Shown here: in pieces, positions 1 to 6,679 of the stretch
How the letters are laid out: each line of letters starts with the position of its first letter
How positions within the stretch are numbered: position 1 is the first letter of the stretch
Assembly (NCBI GenBank): GCA_030624945.1
Contig: JAUXJB010000085.1
Span: 1 to 6,842 of the forward strand
Direction: 5' to 3'
Length of the DNA: 6,842 nt
Source: Deltaproteobacteria bacterium
Lineage (GTDB): Bacteria > Myxococcota_A > UBA9160 > SZUA-336
Translations under genes and position numbers: made by a program
Notes under the pieces: generated by a model
What the model was told of the DNA's origin: nothing
The model's database searches: none
What the model saw: only the letters and a program-made list of their open reading frames with translations

Positions 1-3000
1 ACCCGGGGGCCCGGTGTCAGGATGCCCTGGAGGTTGAGTGGATCGGCGGCGGAGACGCGAATCTCGTGGCCGGGGCGGGCCCGGTCTCTCTGCTTTCGCA
101 GCAAGGGCACGGCCTCCGGGAGCGCGAACTGCTCGCCGGTGAATCCGGAGACGAAACGCCCACCGCGCACCAGACCTCGAGCTTCGAGGGTGCGCAGGGC
201 ACGGTGCACCTCGCGCCAGCCCTCGGAAACCCACTCGCGGGCGAGTAGCTCCCGGAAGACGACGCCGTAGCGGCGCAGCAGTCGTCGTGCGCTCTGCTCG
301 GCGCGCGCCTCGCGATCGGGGGCCGCGGCGAGCGGCCGCAGGATTCCCCAGCGTCCCTCGGGGTCGCGAAGATCGCGATCGCGACGGCGCCGATGCGTGT
401 GGCGCCTTCCGCCCAGCAGACGTCGCAGCGGTGCGAAGCCATCGCACGTCACCAACCCCTGGGCGACCAGCTCCCTCAACCCCTCGTCGACCTGTATCGG
501 CAGAAGTCCGGTGGCAGGAGCCAGCTCGCGCGCGAACAGGGCACCGCGCTGGCGCAGCTGCTCGAGCACCCTCTCCCCCGGTCCCCGCAGCGCGACGTCG
601 TCGCGCTCGCGTCCGCCGTGCAGAAGCCACTCCATCTCGTCGCGTGCGAAGAGCGCGATCGGCGTGGCGCGCGACGGCTGCGCGCCGGCCTCGAGCACGG
701 GCGAGCCGAGCCTCCCCCAGGCGACAGATCCATTCAGGCACAGAGCGTCCAGCATCGCCGGCTTGTAACCTCGCACGCGCGTCTGAAGCAGCCCCGGCTC
801 CCAGGCCGCCGCGGCTGCCTCGAAGCCCGAGAGCTGCTCGATGGCCTTGAGCAGGCCGCCCTCTCCGTAGAGCTGCTCCTCGGGATGCGCGTGCTGCCAG
901 CGCAGCAGAAAGGCCAGGTAATCGCCGGCGCTCACGGGCTCGATCTCCCTGCGCAGGCGAGCCAGCGTGTAGCGGTGGATCCGGGCCAGCAGGCCCCGGT
1001 CGCAGAACTGCTCACCGGATTCGGGCTCGAACCGGCCGCGCACCGCCACGCCGGCGCTCTCGAGGCGAGCCAGAGCGGCCTCGGTCGCGGGCGGCGACAC
1101 GCCGATGCGGCGGGCGAGCTGGAGCGAATCCGTCGGTCCGAGCACGGCCAGGTGTCCGCGAACCGCCGCGTCCAGGGCGATCTCGAACTCGGCGGTCTCG
1201 ACACCAATATGTGTTGGAAGCCGAACGGCCGGCGCGACTTCGGCGTCCGGGAAGAGCGCACTCACGTAGCCCAGGCGCTCGACGGCAAACAGCCTGGCGA
1301 CGTCCGGCTGGAGAACCCGCGCGGCGCGACCGCTCTGTACCAGCTCGCGGGCCAGCTCGGCATCGGTCGGCAGGTCTTCGGGTCGCGCCACTCCCAGATC
1401 GACCAGGAGATCGCACAGCTCATCCGCGCTGCGCACGTCGGGACGCGCTTCGCCGCGAACGCGCTCGATGGCCTCGGGTTCCAGGCGCCCCAGATCCTGT
1501 GCCTCGTCCGGCAACACGTGCCGCAGCGCGACGGCCCGTGTTCGGCGTTCCTCCAGCGGGGCGTCATCGAGGAAAGCGTAGGGGCGCGCGTTGAGGATCT
1601 CGTGGGTGAATGGAGAGGGCGCCACGGTGTCGATGCAGTGAATCCGAACCTCCCCGGCCTCGATGCGCTCGAGCAGCCGCACGACGCCCTGGAGGTCGGT
1701 CGCCTCCGTCAGACAATCGCTCATGGTCTGCTTGACCAGCGGGTGGTCCGGGATGGCGATCGGGTACTCGACGTTCTCCTGGCAGGCCACCTGGTCCGGA
1801 AACACGCATCCCAGCAGATCATCCGCCTGCATGCGCTGCACCGGCAACGGTACGCGCCCGCCCGTCCGGACCCGGGCAACCGCAAGCGAGCGCGTGGCGT
1901 TCCAGCGCCAGCGCGCCGTGAACAGCGGGGAGGCGAGGAGCGCCTGTGAGAGCACGTCTTCCAGGGTCTTCGACGAGAGGAAGTGCCGGATGGACTCGAG
2001 CGGGAACGTCTGGGGGCTGCCCAGCGAGAGCACCAGCGCGTCGTCGGTCGCGGCCGCCTGTAGCTCCGTGTTGAAGGAAACGCAGAAGCGCTTGCGCAGC
2101 GCAAGTGCGAAGCCGCGGTTGATGCGCGCGCCCCAGGGGCTGTGGATGACCAGCTGCATCCCGCCCGCCTCGTCGAAGAAGCGCTCCGCGACCAGGTCTT
2201 CGCACGTGGGCACGCGCCCCACCCGGTCCACCTGGCTGCGGACGTAGTGGGCCAGCTGCAGGGCGGCCTCGGGCGCCAGACCGCACTCGCTCTCCAGCCA
2301 GGCGCTGGCCACCTCCGTGCCGTCAACGACGCGCATGGCGACCTCCTGACGCAGCTCCGAGACCTCGCGCGAGAGCTCTTCGGTGCGCGCCGGCGCCTCG
2401 CCCAACCAGAAGGGGATCGTCGGCGGGGCCCCCTGCGCATCGACGACCCGCACGACGGCGGACTCGACGCGACGAATCCTCCAGCTGTGCGTTCCCAGCA
2501 GGAAGACGTCCCCCGCCATGCTCTCGATGGCCCAGTCCTCGTTCACGGTGCCGACCAGCGTCTCCTCCGGATCGAGCACCACCCGGTAGTCGCCGGTCTC
2601 GGGAATCGCGCCCCCGGACAGGATTGCCGCCATGCGCGCGCCGCGCCGACCCCGCAAGCGACGCGCGACCCGGTCGCGGTGCACGAAGGCCGCCCGCCGT
2701 CCCTTCGGCGTCTCGAAGCCCCGCGAGAGCATGTCCAGAACGGCATCGAAGTCGGCCCGCTCGAGCGACCTGTAAGGGTGAGCTCCGCGCACGAAATCGA
2801 AGAGCGCGTCCTCTCCCCACTCCTCGCAGGCGCAAGCGGCGACGATCTGCTGCGCCAGGATGTCGAGCGGAGCTTCGGGCGGATGGATGCGGTCGAGACG
2901 GCCGGCCCGCACGGCGCGCACCAGCGCCGCGCATTCGACGAGCTCGTCGCGGCTGGTCGGGAACAGGCGGCCCCGGGGCTGGAGCCCCAGCGCGTGCCCG

Positions 3001-4109
3001 GAGCGCCCGATGCGTTGCAGCAAGGTCGCGATACTGCGCGGGGAGCCGATCTGGCACACGAGCTCGACGCTGCCGATGTCGATGCCCAGCTCGAGGGAGG
3101 CGGTCGCCACCAGCGCGCGCAGCTCCCCGTCCTTGAGCCTCCGCTCCACGTTGAGCCTCCGATCGCGGGCCAGGCTGCCGTGGTGCGCCGCGACGTTCTC
3201 CGGACCTACCTTCTCCCCCAGACGATGGGCGAGACGCTCCGTGAGCCGCCGCGTGTTCGTGAAGATCAACGTCGTGCGGTGCTCCGCCACGTAGCCCGCG
3301 ATCACGTCGAGCAGGTCGTCCCATTGCTCGTTGGAGGCGACGCCCTGGAGATCCTCCACGGGCGGTACCTCGATCGCGAGATCGAGATCGCGCTGATGTC
3401 CCAGGTCGATCACCGAGCACTCGGGCGGGGCTCCGTCCGCCCCACGCTGCGCGCCGACCAGGTACCGGGCGATCCGATCCAGAGGTCGCTGCGTCGCCGA
3501 GAGGGCCACGCGGGCGGGGCGCGTCTCGGCCAGTGCTTCCAGGCGCTCCAGAGACAGCGCCAGGTGGGACCCGCGCTTGTCCCGCGCCACGGCGTGAATC
3601 TCGTCGACGATCACGGTGCGGACGGACTTCAAGATCTGCCGGCTGCGCTCGGCCGTGAGCAGCAGGTACAGGGATTCCGGGGTCGTCACCAGGATGTGGG
3701 GGGGCCGGCGCAACATGGCCTGGCGCTCGGCCTGGGGCGTGTCGCCGGTTCGAACAGCGGTGCGAATCGCCGGCAGCACCAGACCCTGTCGCTTCGCCTC
3801 CGCGTGAATCTCCTCCAGCGGAACCTCCAGGTTTCGCTGGATATCGTGCGAGAGCGCTCGCAGCGGGGAGACGTAGACGGCCTCGAGACGGTCCTCGAGA
3901 TCGCCCTGGATGGCGCGGCGGAACAGGCGATCGAGCACCATCAGGAAGGCGGCCAGCGTCTTTCCCGATCCCGTGGGCGCGGCGATCAGGGTGTCCTCTC
4001 CTCGCGCGATCGCCGGCCAGCCGTGCTTCTGCGGCTCGGTCGCCTCGCGGAAGCGCCGCTGGAACCAGGCCGCGACGGGCGGGCAGAGGTCGATGTGCTC
4101 GGCTGTCAT
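1..4109 (-). CDS. lhr: Lhr-type superfamily 2 DNA helicase, full-length form (C-terminus cut by window edge)
   Basis: Lhr is an ATP-dependent 3'-5' DNA translocase and helicase linked to DNA repair in bacteria. One frame stays open for 1369 codons and leaves the window at base 1. Helicase motifs appear in order: motif I APTGSGKT (residues 44-51, Lys50), Ia SPLRAL (81-86), Ib TTPES (142-146), II DEIH (169-172), III SAT (204-206), IV IFTNTRR (282-288), V around ATASLELGIDIG (335-346) and VI QRIGRSGH (365-372). A DEAD/H-associated region with PFW (566-568) and ACQEN (775-779) follows. The remaining ~500 residues are the Lhr C-terminal region, with winged-helix-like stretches and the family's GEQFALPEAV (1325-1334) and ADPLNL (1355-1360). 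That region separates full-length Lhr from the ~800-residue ligase-associated helicases. Ile528 and Trp568 may match the DNA-contacting Ile and Trp of mycobacterial Lhr; this is inference. Family members have about 1400-1550 residues, so probably a few dozen are missing. The ATG has a GGAAGG ribosome site 5 nt upstream. It is the last of three minus-strand genes, 58 bp after argC. No frameshift or lost motif is seen. Confidence 0.96.
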   Translation of the reverse strand, partial: MTAEHIDLCPPVAAWFQRRFREATEPQKHGWPAIARGEDTLIAAPTGSGKTLAAFLMVLDRLFRRAIQGDLEDRLEAVYVSPLRALSHDIQRNLEVPLEEIHAEAKRQGLVLPAIRTAVRTGDTPQAERQAMLRRPPHILVTTPESLYLLLTAERSRQILKSVRTVIVDEIHAVARDKRGSHLALSLERLEALAETRPARVALSATQRPLDRIARYLVGAQRGADGAPPECSVIDLGHQRDLDLAIEVPPVEDLQGVASNEQWDDLLDVIAGYVAEHRTTLIFTNTRRLTERLAHRLGEKVGPENVAAHHGSLARDRRLNVERRLKDGELRALVATASLELGIDIGSVELVCQIGSPRSIATLLQRIGRSGHALGLQPRGRLFPTSRDELVECAALVRAVRAGRLDRIHPPEAPLDILAQQIVAACACEEWGEDALFDFVRGAHPYRSLERADFDAVLDMLSRGFETPKGRRAAFVHRDRVARRLRGRRGARMAAILSGGAIPETGDYRVVLDPEETLVGTVNEDWAIESMAGDVFLLGTHSWRIRRVESAVVRVVDAQGAPPTIPFWLGEAPARTEELSREVSELRQEVAMRVVDGTEVASAWLESECGLAPEAALQLAHYVRSQVDRVGRVPTCEDLVAERFFDEAGGMQLVIHSPWGARINRGFALALRKRFCVSFNTELQAAATDDALVLSLGSPQTFPLESIRHFLSSKTLEDVLSQALLASPLFTARWRWNATRSLAVARVRTGGRVPLPVQRMQADDLLGCVFPDQVACQENVEYPIAIPDHPLVKQTMSDCLTEATDLQGVVRLLERIEAGEVRIHCIDTVAPSPFTHEILNARPYAFLDDAPLEERRTRAVALRHVLPDEAQDLGRLEPEAIERVRGEARPDVRSADELCDLLVDLGVARPEDLPTDAELARELVQSGRAARVLQPDVARLFAVERLGYVSALFPDAEVAPAVRLPTHIGVETAEFEIALDAAVRGHLAVLGPTDSLQLARRIGVSPPATEAALARLESAGVAVRGRFEPESGEQFCDRGLLARIHRYTLARLRREIEPVSAGDYLAFLLRWQHAHPEEQLYGEGGLLKAIEQLSGFEAAAAAWEPGLLQTRVRGYKPAMLDALCLNGSVAWGRLGSPVLEAGAQPSRATPIALFARDEMEWLLHGGRERDDVALRGPGERVLEQLRQRGALFARELAPATGLLPIQVDEGLRELVAQGLVTCDGFAPLRRLLGGRRHTHRRRRDRDLRDPEGRWGILRPLAAAPDREARAEQSARRLLRRYGVVFRELLAREWVSEGWREVHRALRTLEARGLVRGGRFVSGFTGEQFALPEAVPLLRKQRDRARPGHEIRVSAADPLNLQGILTPGPR

Positions 4110-4114
4110 GCGGG

Positions 4115-4120
4115 CCTTCC
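4115..4120 (-). promoter_or_regulatory. Ribosome binding site of lhr
   Basis: The minus strand reads GGAAGG five bases before the ATG at 4109. It supports this start for lhr and lies just outside the foot of the hairpin at 4130-4169, so it would stay accessible if the hairpin formed in the message. Confidence 0.7.
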
Positions 4121-4129
4121 GCGGGGTCC

Positions 4130-4169
4130 AGTGTCCAGTTCCGGGAGCGCACTCCCGGAACAGGACACT
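4130..4169 (-). repeat. 40-base near-perfect inverted repeat (hairpin) between argC and lhr
   Basis: On the minus strand the arms AGTGTCCTGTTCCGGGAG and CTCCCGGAACTGGACACT enclose a 4-base loop, TGCG. Seventeen of the 18 arm positions pair, and the one mismatch is T opposite T. The last two bases of the argC stop codon TAG are the first two bases of the left arm, so the element starts inside the stop codon and fills most of the 58-bp gap before lhr. No T-tract follows in the direction of transcription, so it does not look like a standard intrinsic terminator. It could stabilise the message 3' end, attenuate read-through into lhr, or be one copy of a dispersed palindromic (REP- or MITE-like) repeat. 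No second copy was seen in this window. The structure is seen directly; its role is unknown. Confidence 0.85.
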
Positions 4170-5124
4170 AGGCCTCGAGTCCCTTCGTCTCGCCCAGCCC
4201 GAGCATCAGATTCAGGTTCTGGATCGCCGCGCCGGCTGCCCCCTTGCCGAGGTTGTCGAGGATGGCCATGAGGAGAACGTGCCCCGACGGATGCGGTAGC
4301 ACTCGCAGCTCGAGCCTGTTGCTGTCGTTGCAGCTCTGCGGGTCGAAGCTCCGCTCGTGCGCTGCGGGCGGCTCGGCGATCGGGATCACGCGCACGTAAA
4401 CCTCGCCCCGGTAACGCTCCTCGAGCACCTCCCAGATCGCCTTGCCGGTCACGCCGGCGCGCAGGAAGTCGCCGTGGAGGGGGATCTCCACACGCAACCC
4501 ACATCGGAACGGGCCCACCGCGGGAACGAACTGCGGCTCGTGCGCGAGCAACGCGTAGCGCTGGATCTCGGGGATGTGCTTGTGCAACGAGTCCAGCGCA
4601 TAGGGCACCTCGTAGACGAGCCGCAGCAGGTCGGCAGCGGGATCCTCCCACTTCTCGATCAGATTCCGGCCGCCCCCCGAGTAGCCCGAGAGGGCGTGAA
4701 TGGAGAGGGGCAGGTCGGCGGCCAACAGTCCGGCGTCCAGGAGCGGGCGCAGGGCGAGGATCACCGCGGTCGAGTAGCAGCCCGGGTTTGACACCCGCCG
4801 CGCCGCGGCGATCGCGGGGCGTTGCTCGGGTGCTAGCTCCGGCAGGCCAAAGACCCACTCCTCGGCTACGCGATGAGCGGTGCTGGCGTCGAGAATTCGT
4901 GTCTCGGAGGTTTCGAGCCAGGAGACCACCTCGCGGGCCGCGCTGTCCGGCAGGCACAGGACGGCGAGGTCCGCGCACTCCAGCAGCTCGCGCCGCCGCG
5001 CCGGATCCTTGCGCGAGTCCTCGTCGAGCGTGAGCAACTCCAGGTCCTCTCGCCCGGCGAGCCACTGGCGAATCCGGAGACCCGTCGTCCCCACATGCCC
5101 ATCGATGTAAACCCGGGATGTCAC
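4168..5124 (-). CDS. argC: N-acetyl-gamma-glutamyl-phosphate reductase, short (type 2) form
   Basis: ArgC catalyses the third step of arginine (ornithine) biosynthesis: NADPH-dependent reduction of N-acetylglutamyl 5-phosphate to N-acetylglutamate 5-semialdehyde in the cytoplasm. The protein has 318 residues, the length of the less common short form rather than the ~340-residue form. The Rossmann dinucleotide-binding turn is GHVGTTG (residues 9-15). The catalytic cysteine is Cys116 in SNPGCYSTA, and the probable catalytic histidine is His183 in HKHIPE. SGYSGGGR (146-153) and the C-terminal DNLGKGAAGAA (290-300) are also typical. The start is GTG; no upstream in-frame start was found nearby and the N-terminus begins at the expected place. 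The ribosome site is weak, with only a short AAG-type match. The gene lies 48 bp after the VWA gene and 58 bp before lhr, so it may be translated from a longer message. No other arginine genes are in the window. Its stop codon runs into the hairpin at 4130-4169. Confidence 0.95.
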   Translation of the reverse strand: MTSRVYIDGHVGTTGLRIRQWLAGREDLELLTLDEDSRKDPARRRELLECADLAVLCLPDSAAREVVSWLETSETRILDASTAHRVAEEWVFGLPELAPEQRPAIAAARRVSNPGCYSTAVILALRPLLDAGLLAADLPLSIHALSGYSGGGRNLIEKWEDPAADLLRLVYEVPYALDSLHKHIPEIQRYALLAHEPQFVPAVGPFRCGLRVEIPLHGDFLRAGVTGKAIWEVLEERYRGEVYVRVIPIAEPPAAHERSFDPQSCNDSNRLELRVLPHPSGHVLLMAILDNLGKGAAGAAIQNLNLMLGLGETKGLEA

Positions 5125-5172
5125 GCCGGGGATCTTAGCGCGTTCTGGCCGGGTACTACCGTCGGCTACTCG

Positions 5173-6519
5173 TCACTCGGGCGAGACCGCCACGTCGGCG
5201 GGAACCCCCGCGAGCTCTCCGCTGGCCGAGTAAACACGGAAGCGGAAGAGGCCCGCGATCCCGGTCTTCCCCTCGATGCGGAGCTCGATGTCGTTGGCAC
5301 CGGGTGCCAGCGGAATCTCGCCAACGACGGTGCGCCCGTCGCCCGCCAGCAGATCCCCCGACTCGCGTCCCGTGCGGCGGTTGCGTGCGAAGACACCCTT
5401 GATGCGGCGCGTGACCAGAGCCGGCAGCAGCTCTTCCACGGCCCGCGCAGATCGCACGCGCACGGCGCGGCTCCCGGTACGGCGCGCCACCTCGGCGTAG
5501 AAGCGGCGATTGCGTTCGCTCGGGAAGAGCACCGGCGTCACCCGGAGCTCTCCCCGAACCTGGCGACCAAAGCTCGCGAGCTGGACGATATCCGAGAACC
5601 CGTCCAGCCGGGTGAACTCATGGGTTGCGGGACACGGCGTCTCGTTGCGGGCCTTCGCGCACTCCTGCTCGGCGGCCTCGCCCAGCGCTCCCGAGCAACG
5701 GAAGAAGCGGCCGGAGTGCGGCAGATCGGAACCGGTCAGCAGCAGGATCTCCCGATCGGCATCTCCGCTCTCCCGCCGGAGCCAGTCGGCAGCGGTCCAG
5801 AGTGCGCAGACCGTATCGCTGCGGCCCTGACCCCGCGGATGTTCGCGCCGGAAGCGCGCCAGCCCCTGGCGGGCGGACTCCGGCTCCGCCCCCATCTCGA
5901 CGATGGGCCAGGTCCGTTCCGCGAAGGCGATGATCCCGTACTCGATCCCGGCGTCGGAACTGTGGGAGACGAGCTCCGCTACGGCGCGCATCTGCGCCTC
6001 GAGCAGCGGTATCTCGGCGCCCGCATCCCCGTCTCGCCCGGCGGGTACGGGGGCCGCCGAGCTCTCGGAGGCGTCGACCAGAATCACCACACGCCGAACG
6101 CCATCGCTCTCCTGGGAGACCAGGGTCCCCTCCAGCGTGAGCCGGTCCCGCTCCAGAACGGGAATCAGGACCCGCCCGCTGATCCGCGCCGTCGTGAGCG
6201 GGTAGCGGAGCCAGAGACCGACCGACGAGTAGACGGGACCGTAGACGCGGTCCTCCACCCACTCCGCGCGGATGCGGCGCTCGATCTGCTCGCGGATGCC
6301 CTCGGCCCAGGGGGCGGCCCCGCTCTCGCGGACAATCTGGACAGACTCCGGCGCCGCTCCGTCCACGGGTTCGAGGACGTCCGCGCGGTAAGAGTCTCCG
6401 AGCGGGCCAGCGGCGGGCGCGGTCTCGGAATCCCACGCCACAGCTGTATGGGAGAGCCCAGCGACGCTCAACGCCGCCGCGACGGCCACGAGTGCCGATA
6501 AGACTTGGGGGCGATTCAC
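5173..6519 (-). CDS. Exported von Willebrand factor A (VWA) domain protein of unknown function
   Basis: From the GTG at 6519 the product has 448 residues. It begins with a good signal peptide: Arg3, a hydrophobic core of Leu, Ala and Val to about residue 20, and a probable signal peptidase I site after Ala-Val-Ala at residue 28, so it is likely periplasmic or surface-located. A VWA domain spans about residues 143-310. Its metal-site (MIDAS) motif is DASES (149-153), preceded by the hydrophobic strand VVILV; Thr236 and Asp265 (LLLTGSD) are candidate further ligands. Four cysteines at about 238, 275, 287 and 296 could form disulfides. The last ~75 residues look like a beta-sandwich, with LAPGANDIELRI resembling the Ig-like tails of other bacterial VWA proteins. 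A longer frame from TTG at 6594 would add 25 residues ahead of the signal peptide, with no ribosome site, and cross the intergenic region, so GTG is preferred. VWA domains bind proteins in a metal-dependent way; the partner here is unknown. It is divergent from cysH and leads the row ending in argC and lhr. Confidence 0.85.
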   Translation of the reverse strand: MNRPQVLSALVAVAAALSVAGLSHTAVAWDSETAPAAGPLGDSYRADVLEPVDGAAPESVQIVRESGAAPWAEGIREQIERRIRAEWVEDRVYGPVYSSVGLWLRYPLTTARISGRVLIPVLERDRLTLEGTLVSQESDGVRRVVILVDASESSAAPVPAGRDGDAGAEIPLLEAQMRAVAELVSHSSDAGIEYGIIAFAERTWPIVEMGAEPESARQGLARFRREHPRGQGRSDTVCALWTAADWLRRESGDADREILLLTGSDLPHSGRFFRCSGALGEAAEQECAKARNETPCPATHEFTRLDGFSDIVQLASFGRQVRGELRVTPVLFPSERNRRFYAEVARRTGSRAVRVRSARAVEELLPALVTRRIKGVFARNRRTGRESGDLLAGDGRTVVGEIPLAPGANDIELRIEGKTGIAGLFRFRVYSASGELAGVPADVAVSPE

Positions 6520-6523
6520 ATCA

Positions 6524-6551
6524 GTTTCGAACGGCTCCCCCCATTCGAAAC
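6524..6551 (-). promoter_or_regulatory. Hairpin with Shine-Dalgarno-like loop upstream of the VWA gene
   Basis: On the minus strand GTTTCGAA and TTCGAAAC form perfect 8-bp arms around the 12-base loop TGGGGGGAGCCG. The loop holds the only good purine-rich ribosome-site match upstream of the GTG start, which lies 4 bases past the hairpin foot. In a straight line the purine run ends 15 bases before GTG, longer than usual, so folding would shorten the effective distance. Each arm also contains the palindrome TTCGAA, with the two centres 18 bp apart, so it could instead be a DNA operator with two half-sites. The sequence is direct observation; the role is inference. Confidence 0.5.
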
Positions 6552-6588
6552 CTGAGCGGATCAAACTACATCGTAGTACGCGGTTATT

Positions 6589-6602
6589 TGGCAAAGTTGC
6601 CA
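6589..6602. promoter_or_regulatory. Palindromic operator candidate over the cysH -35 box
   Basis: TGGCAA and TTGCCA form a perfect 6-bp inverted repeat with a 2-base AG centre. The right half coincides exactly with the proposed -35 hexamer of the cysH promoter (6597-6602). A dimeric regulator bound here would cover the promoter, and also lies about 70-85 bp upstream of the VWA start. Which protein, if any, binds is unknown. Confidence 0.45.
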
Positions 6603-6626
6603 GTCAATTCCCTACCACGATACAAT
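6597..6626 (+). promoter_or_regulatory. Sigma70-type promoter of cysH
   Basis: TTGCCA at 6597-6602 matches the -35 consensus in five of six bases. TACAAT at 6621-6626 matches the -10 consensus in five of six, and the spacer is 18 bp. The region is AT-richer than the flanking genes. Transcription would begin near 6633, giving a leader of about 47 bases before the TTG start. No equally good promoter was found for the VWA gene in the opposite direction. Confidence 0.6.
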
Positions 6627-6632
6627 AACTAC

Positions 6633-6662
6633 TCACAGCGAATCCCGATCCAAGCACTGTGA
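6633..6662 (+). promoter_or_regulatory. Inverted repeat in the cysH leader
   Basis: TCACAG (6633-6638) and CTGTGA (6657-6662) are perfect 6-bp inverted arms with an 18-base spacer. The left arm starts at the predicted transcription start and the right arm ends 4 bases before the ribosome site. It could be a weak leader hairpin or two half-sites of an operator. Arms this short with a spacer this long can arise by chance. Confidence 0.3.
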
Positions 6663-6666
6663 TATT

Positions 6667-6673
6667 GGAAGGA
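6667..6673 (+). promoter_or_regulatory. Ribosome binding site deciding the TTG start of cysH
   Basis: GGAAGGA lies 6 bases before the TTG at 6680, a near-ideal position. It selects this TTG over another in-frame TTG at 6665, which overlaps the ribosome site itself. Confidence 0.7.
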
Positions 6674-6679
6674 CGTCGC

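Noticed and set aside
362..390. Repetitive GATCGCGA-type run within lhr
   Set aside because: It encodes an arginine- and aspartate-rich linker of the kind often found at this place in Lhr C-terminal regions, and shows no array-like spacing.
1201..1217. AT-rich dyads (ACAC...GTGT and CCAA...TTGG) inside lhr
   Set aside because: The arms are only 4 bp and lie in a coding stretch that translates normally, so chance is the simplest explanation.
393..1949. Plus-strand open frame of 518 codons opposite lhr
   Set aside because: It is antisense to conserved Lhr C-terminal sequence, shows no recognisable domain, and is rich in Arg, Ala and Gly as expected of a GC-rich shadow frame.
2323..4152. Minus-strand open frame of 609 codons overlapping lhr in another frame
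   Set aside because: Its translation is low-complexity Arg/Ala/Gly/Pro and destroys the helicase motifs that the true frame shows intact.
4130..4169. Intrinsic (rho-independent) terminator of argC
   Set aside because: The stem is strong, but no T-rich tract follows it in the direction of transcription, so it is listed as a repeat/hairpin instead.
2142..4271. Plus-strand open frame of 709 codons opposite lhr and the argC end
   Set aside because: It overlaps the helicase motifs of lhr on the other strand and crosses the argC-lhr gap. No family resemblance is visible; its length reflects a lack of stop codons in GC-rich DNA.
4873..6501. Plus-strand open frame of 542 codons opposite argC and the VWA gene
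   Set aside because: It runs antisense through two recognisable genes and their gap and has no coherent domain.
6520..6594. 25-codon upstream extension of the VWA gene from TTG at 6594
   Set aside because: There is no ribosome site before the TTG. The extension would bury the signal peptide and would pass through the AT-richer regulatory region and hairpin.
6602..6607. TTGACT on the minus strand as a -35 box for the VWA gene
   Set aside because: No acceptable -10 hexamer is found 16-18 bp downstream; the best partner is only 13 bp away.
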